Below, in pieces: positions 6,837-9,175 of a DNA stretch of 9,175 nucleotides. The stretch is from Salmonirosea sp038204185 (GTDB lineage: Bacteria; Bacteroidota; Bacteroidia; Cytophagales; Spirosomataceae), in assembly GCA_038204185.1 (NCBI GenBank), contig JBBRDE010000231.1, positions 1-9,175 on the forward strand. The letters are read 5' to 3'. The translations under genes and the position numbers were made by a program. Numbering within the stretch: the stretch's first letter is position 1; each line of letters opens with the position of its first letter. The notes under the pieces are model-generated. The model ran no database searches and was not told the origin of the DNA. It worked only from the letters and a program-made list of their open reading frames with translations.

Positions 6837-7559
6837 TCAACGCTTCGGAGCGCTCAGTACCCGTTTTGATTCAATGGTAATGGCAGAGCCTTCGGCCAGC
6901 ATCACGGACCGGGGTTGTTGGTGATTCAGGAAGGCAAAGTCGTTGCCGTATAATGCGGCAAAGTCAGCCTTGATTTCAAAGTCAAGTACCTCGTATTGCT
7001 GCCACTTCGGGTGCGTAACCTGGTATTCATTGGTTACAGCATGGTTCACGGAAGCATAGCCCCAGTAATGCTCGGTGATAAACTCAGTTTCACTACCAGG
7101 AATAATCTCGGTGAGCGCTCTGCTGGTAGTTACCTGTAACGATTGCCAACCTGATTTGATCTTCCAGCGGTACTCCACGGTGAGGTCTGTATCGGTTTCG
7201 TCCCACCGATGGCTCATCGGCCGGGTTTCGTACTTCTCGGTGTAGAGGGTATTGGCCACGAAGGTCAGGGCGGGTAGGGGTACGATCTCTTTCACGAAAA
7301 CTACCCCCCGTTTCCACGCTCCATCTTCAAACCGCTTGACGTAAAACCGAAGGTTCACTTCCTCAAAATTAACGTGAAAAGGCACTTTGATACCTAGTAG
7401 CCGGGTGTTTTTAAACATAAACCCGATCAGGCTTGCGTAACAGCGCCCCTGCCACAGATCAAGCTCAGTGCCGTAGGGAAGGTAAGGTTTGAGTACTGCG
7501 GGATCTACTTCATAATTGGTAAATACCAGTCTGCGCCACTCTGCAATTAAAAAACTCAT
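6837..7559 (-). CDS. DUF2071 (YqjF/COG3361) family protein
   Basis: The 240-residue product has the usual length and motif order of the DUF2071 family: W8 with LVFTNYEVDP (11-20), YLPYGTELD (26-34), G38 and YASLIGFMFKNTRLLGI (41-57), PFHVNFEEVNLRFYVKR (60-76), KRGVVFVKEIVP (83-94) and the PMSHRW segment (114-119). No signal peptide is seen, so it is probably cytoplasmic. The biochemical role of this family is not known to me; no substrate is assigned. It stands alone, convergent with the GIY-YIG-like gene; upstream lie only a short leader and the repeat at 7649. No clear promoter was found. Confidence 0.88.
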   Translation of the reverse strand: MSFLIAEWRRLVFTNYEVDPAVLKPYLPYGTELDLWQGRCYASLIGFMFKNTRLLGIKVPFHVNFEEVNLRFYVKRFEDGAWKRGVVFVKEIVPLPALTFVANTLYTEKYETRPMSHRWDETDTDLTVEYRWKIKSGWQSLQVTTSRALTEIIPGSETEFITEHYWGYASVNHAVTNEYQVTHPKWQQYEVLDFEIKADFAALYGNDFAFLNHQQPRSVMLAEGSAITIESKRVLSAPKR

Positions 7560-7648
7560 AGATTCATGATTGATGCTGTACCTGCCAAACAGGTCGGAAT
7601 TCGCTAATGTTTCAGTAGCTGGAATTACTTAAATACTTTGCTAACGCT

Positions 7649-7680
7649 GCTGACACCGATTTGTAATCGGGGTTAGCGGG
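7649..7680. repeat. Palindromic dispersed repeat, copy D, at the end of a pseudogene
   Basis: GCTGAC-A-CCGATT, loop TGT, AATCGG-G-GTTAGC gives a 12-bp stem (one G-T pair, one A/G mismatch), followed by GGG. It has the same architecture as the copy at 3846. The S10 pseudogene on the minus strand runs directly into it, so its last open codons (PLTPITN and onward) are encoded by the repeat. An extra half-site GCTAAC lies just upstream at 7640-7645. Confidence 0.7.
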
Positions 7681-8399
7681 TTGGTCGGCGACACCAGAAT
7701 AACACCGTTGAGGTACATCCAGTTGGCATTCTGGAGTTCCAGCGCCAGGCCCGACACGCGGTTGGTGCCGTAGCTCTCGCCAATCAGGTACTTGGGCGAG
7801 CGCCAGCGGTCGTGGCGGCTCACGAAGGTATTGAGCCAGTCGGCGAGGCACTTGATGTCCCCGCGTTCACGCCGAAAAACTTGGCCTTGGCCTGCGGCGT
7901 TTCTTTGCCCGCCATGCGCGAGTAGCCCGTGTTGACGGGGTCGATGAACACGATGTGGGCCACGTTCAGAATCGAGTTCGGATTATCCTTGATCGTGTAG
8001 GGTTGCAGCGGGTAGCCCTCTGTCGACATTCAGCAGCTTCGGCCCCGTGTCGGCTAGGTGCATCTACACCGAAGCCGGCCCCGGCCCGCCGTTGAACGAA
8101 ATCACCAGCGGACGGCTCACCCGGTCCTTCACGTCGGTGCGTTCGTAGTAGGTGTAGAAAACCCCCGCAATGACCTTACCCGCCTAGTCCCACACGGGCT
8201 GCGTCCCGACCTGCGCCGTGTAGGGTACTTTCTGGCCCTTGATGGTGACGGTATGCGAGGAGGTAATCGTCGAATCCATGTCCAGCTTCAGCGCATTGGG
8301 CGCATCGGTCGCGGCAAGGTTGGCTTTCATGGCTGGTGTGGGTTTTTGGGCGAAGGCGGAGCCACAAAGGAAGAGGAAGAGGAGGGTGTATTTTTGCAT
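7679..8399 (-). pseudogene. Broken, truncated serine carboxypeptidase (peptidase S10)
   Basis: Joined frames reconstruct the first half of a secreted S10 peptidase. It has a signal peptide (MQKYTLLFLFLCGSAFA), SFNGGPG (oxyanion-hole motif, about 8103-8083), HIVFIDPVNTGYSR, and GESYGTNR with the catalytic Ser (about 7785-7765). There are at least four lesions: TAG at 8186-8184 (probably from Glu), TAG at 8066-8064 (probably from the Trp of ASVW), a frameshift near 8028 (two bases appear missing) and a two-base gain in the C-run at 7859-7862. The gene ends after VSPTN at the repeat at 7649-7680; the C-terminal half with the catalytic Asp and His is absent, so the product cannot be an active peptidase. 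It is strikingly GC-rich (40 of 60 bases at 7741-7800). Confidence 0.88.
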
Positions 8400-8417
8400 G
8401 GGGAGGTTAGGAATGAA

Positions 8418-8458
8418 GAAAGCCGTAACTAACTATAAAATAGTTAGTTACGGCTTTC
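8418..8458 (-). terminator. 19-bp perfect hairpin terminator of the tRNA gene
   Basis: The 18-base arms AAAGCCGTAACTAACTAT (8419-8436) and ATAGTTAGTTACGGCTTT (8440-8457), plus one flanking G-C pair, form an uninterrupted stem with a 3-base loop. It starts 6 bases after the mature 3' end of the tRNA. No long T-run follows on the minus strand (CTTCATT), so the strong stem carries the call. It also lies directly upstream of the S10 pseudogene start (ATG 8399), leaving that gene almost no promoter space. Confidence 0.7.
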
Positions 8459-8464
8459 ACTGAG

Positions 8465-8893
8465 TAGCGGGAGCTGGACTCGAACCAGCGACCTTTGGGT
8501 TATGCATACTACTACAACTTTTGTTGCTCCCGACCTTTTCGGGATTTGTAGTCTGGACTTTCTCTTCATCCACGTCTGATACGTTTGGATGTCTGCCATC
8601 AAGTCTCTACACCTTCCCTGCTTTCGCAGGGCTTGGCTCGGGATTACCACACTAACAGGCTTCCCCGAATTTGACAGAATTCACGTAAAGATTACTCTCT
8701 ACGCAGCCCCTTCAAAAATTAGCGTCCACGCTTCGCGAAACTCGGATGATCTGGGTTTCCGCTGACGTTTCTCGGCTTCGACTAAGTGAATCTCGGAGCC
8801 ATAACTCACAAACATTGCTGTTCACAATCTCCATGAGTACGCTAATCTTGCAATTAATTGAGCCCAACGAGCTACCAACTGCTCCATCCCGCG
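8465..8893 (-). tRNA. Initiator tRNA-Met (CAT), interrupted by a group I intron
   Basis: The 5' exon (8893-8861, 33 nt) carries the acceptor strand CGCGGGA, the D-arm GAGC-AGTTGGTA-GCTC and TTGGG plus CT of the anticodon arm. The 3' exon (8504-8465, 40 nt) carries CAT, AA, CCCAA, variable loop AGGTC, T-arm GCTGG-TTCGAGT-CCAGC, TCCCGCT and discriminator A. Joined, they form a 73-nt cloverleaf with every stem paired. Initiator hallmarks are the unpaired first position (C1/T72) and three G-C pairs in the anticodon stem (GGG/CCC). CCA is not encoded (CTCA follows). The tRNA starts protein synthesis and would need intron removal to work. Promoter at 8910-8940 and terminator at 8418-8458 frame it as a single-gene unit, divergent from era. 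Confidence 0.93.
8505..8860 (-). ncRNA. Group I self-splicing intron in the tRNA-fMet anticodon loop (356 nt)
   Basis: The catalytic core is visible in order on the minus strand: P element AAATTCGGGGAAGCC (8672-8658), Q element AATCCCGAGCCAAGCCC (8645-8629), R element GTGTAGAGACTTGATGGC (8612-8595) and S element GATGAAGAGAAAGTCC (8570-8555). Supporting pairings are P4 TCGGG/CCCGA, P6a CCCTGC-GAAA-GCAGGG (8631-8616, GNRA loop), P7 GACTT/AAGTC, P3 TCTGTC/GGCAGA, P8 at 8590-8568, and P9 CCCGA/TCGGG (8543-8529) inside ACTACAA/TTGTAGT. The 5' exon ends in T33 and the intron in G, as the class requires; CA is repeated at both borders, but only this choice gives both. A likely internal guide, GTTATGGCTC (8805-8796), pairs with the joined anticodon arm. 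There is no room for a homing endonuclease. Other bacterial tRNA introns are subgroup IC3; assignment here is inference. Confidence 0.9.
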
Positions 8894-8909
8894 CCATTGA
8901 ATTGGAGGA

Positions 8910-8940
8910 CAAATGTAGCAGGACATTTTCTAAAAAACAA
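8910..8940 (-). promoter_or_regulatory. Promoter of the tRNA-fMet gene
   Basis: On the minus strand, TTG (8940-8938) is followed after 20 bases by TACATTTG (8917-8910), an exact match to the Bacteroidota -7 consensus TAnnTTTG with normal spacing. The mature tRNA 5' end lies 16 bases downstream, leaving a short leader for RNase P to remove. Confidence 0.75.
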
Positions 8941-8941
8941 C

Positions 8942-8949
8942 TACCTTTG
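8942..8949 (+). promoter_or_regulatory. -7 promoter element for era
   Basis: TACCTTTG matches TAnnTTTG exactly and lies 45 bases upstream of the era start. No clear TTTG is seen about 20 bases further upstream. It almost touches the -33 element of the divergent tRNA promoter, so the two polymerase sites overlap. The leader contains a small hairpin GGTAT-TCAAG-ATACC (8971-8985). Confidence 0.45.
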
Positions 8950-8994
8950 CAAAATATTTTTTAATTCTCTGGTATTCAAGATACCTGATCACCT

Positions 8995-9175
8995 ATGTCA
9001 GAAATTACTTCCGGGGCCGAACCTGAAACCCCGTCGGTTGACTTCCGGGCGGGCTTCGTCAGCATCATCGGTCGGCCCAACGTGGGCAAGTCCACCCTTA
9101 TGAACGTGTTGGTGGGCGAAAAGCTCTCCATTATTACTGCCAAGGCCCAGACCACCCGCCACCGCATCATGGGCA
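8995..9175 (+). CDS. era: GTPase Era, N-terminal part (cut by window edge)
   Basis: Sixty codons are visible. Era is a membrane-associated GTPase that binds the 3' end of 16S rRNA and helps mature the small ribosomal subunit. The G1 P-loop GRPNVGKST (residues 26-34) follows the conserved AGFVSIIG strand, and LMNVLVGEKLSIITAKAQTT (35-54) carries the switch region with the G2 threonine (T53/T54), then RHRIMG. The GRPNVGKSTL-N-L-G-K-SI-T-K-QTTRHRI pattern is diagnostic of Era against EngA or other TrmE-Era GTPases. About 16 extra residues precede the domain. The G3-G5 motifs and KH domain lie beyond the edge. Confidence 0.93.
   Translation, partial: MSEITSGAEPETPSVDFRAGFVSIIGRPNVGKSTLMNVLVGEKLSIITAKAQTTRHRIMG

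Noticed and set aside
3846..7680. Repeat copies as a CRISPR array
   Set aside because: Copies are thousands of bases apart, have varied arms and no regular spacers, and there are no cas genes.
8058..8432. A 124-codon plus-strand frame over the S10 pseudogene
   Set aside because: It is antisense to clear S10 motifs on the minus strand and is Arg/His-rich as expected for an antisense frame of GC-rich coding DNA.
8444..8964. Several 60-72 codon open frames on both strands across 8444-8964
   Set aside because: They lie over the tRNA exons and the group I intron core; the RNA structure explains the sequence and no frame resembles a protein, including a homing endonuclease.

Overview
The window looks like a chromosomal piece of a Bacteroidota bacterium, most likely Cytophagales (Spirosoma/Dyadobacter-like). 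The reasons are a type IX secretion (T9SS) C-terminal sorting domain, promoters of the Bacteroidota form TTTG-N20-TAnnTTTG, little Shine-Dalgarno signal, and protein families typical of the group. Genus is inference.

Layout from left to right. A possible gene start lies on the minus strand at the left edge (1-47). Then comes a long plus-strand gene for a secreted multidomain purple acid phosphatase-like protein with a T9SS tail (297-3521). A convergent gap follows, carrying a palindromic repeat and a perfect 14-bp hairpin. Next are a minus-strand SnoaL-like gene with a clear promoter (4000-4416), a decayed fragment that resembles the N-terminus of an ISL3-type transposase (about 4476-4650), and a C-terminally truncated nucleoside-hydrolase-like (Sde182/DUF1593) gene (4819-5457, minus). 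After another repeat-bearing gap there is a divergent GIY-YIG-like protein (5752-6540, plus), a gap with two more repeats, a DUF2071/YqjF gene (6837-7559, minus), and a broken, truncated serine carboxypeptidase (S10) pseudogene (about 7679-8399, minus).

The right end holds the most notable element: an initiator tRNA-Met gene on the minus strand (8465-8893), split in its anticodon loop by a 356-nt group I intron without an ORF. The tRNA has a good promoter and a near-perfect terminator, and is divergent from the start of era (8995 onward, plus, cut by the window edge).

The genes do not form one pathway. Strands alternate, gaps are long, and the region carries a transposase remnant, a truncated gene, a pseudogene and at least three well-supported copies of a short palindromic repeat, one sitting exactly where the S10 pseudogene stops. 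I read it as a decaying accessory stretch next to conserved core genes (tRNA-fMet and era). I see no CRISPR array, defence operon or complete mobile element.
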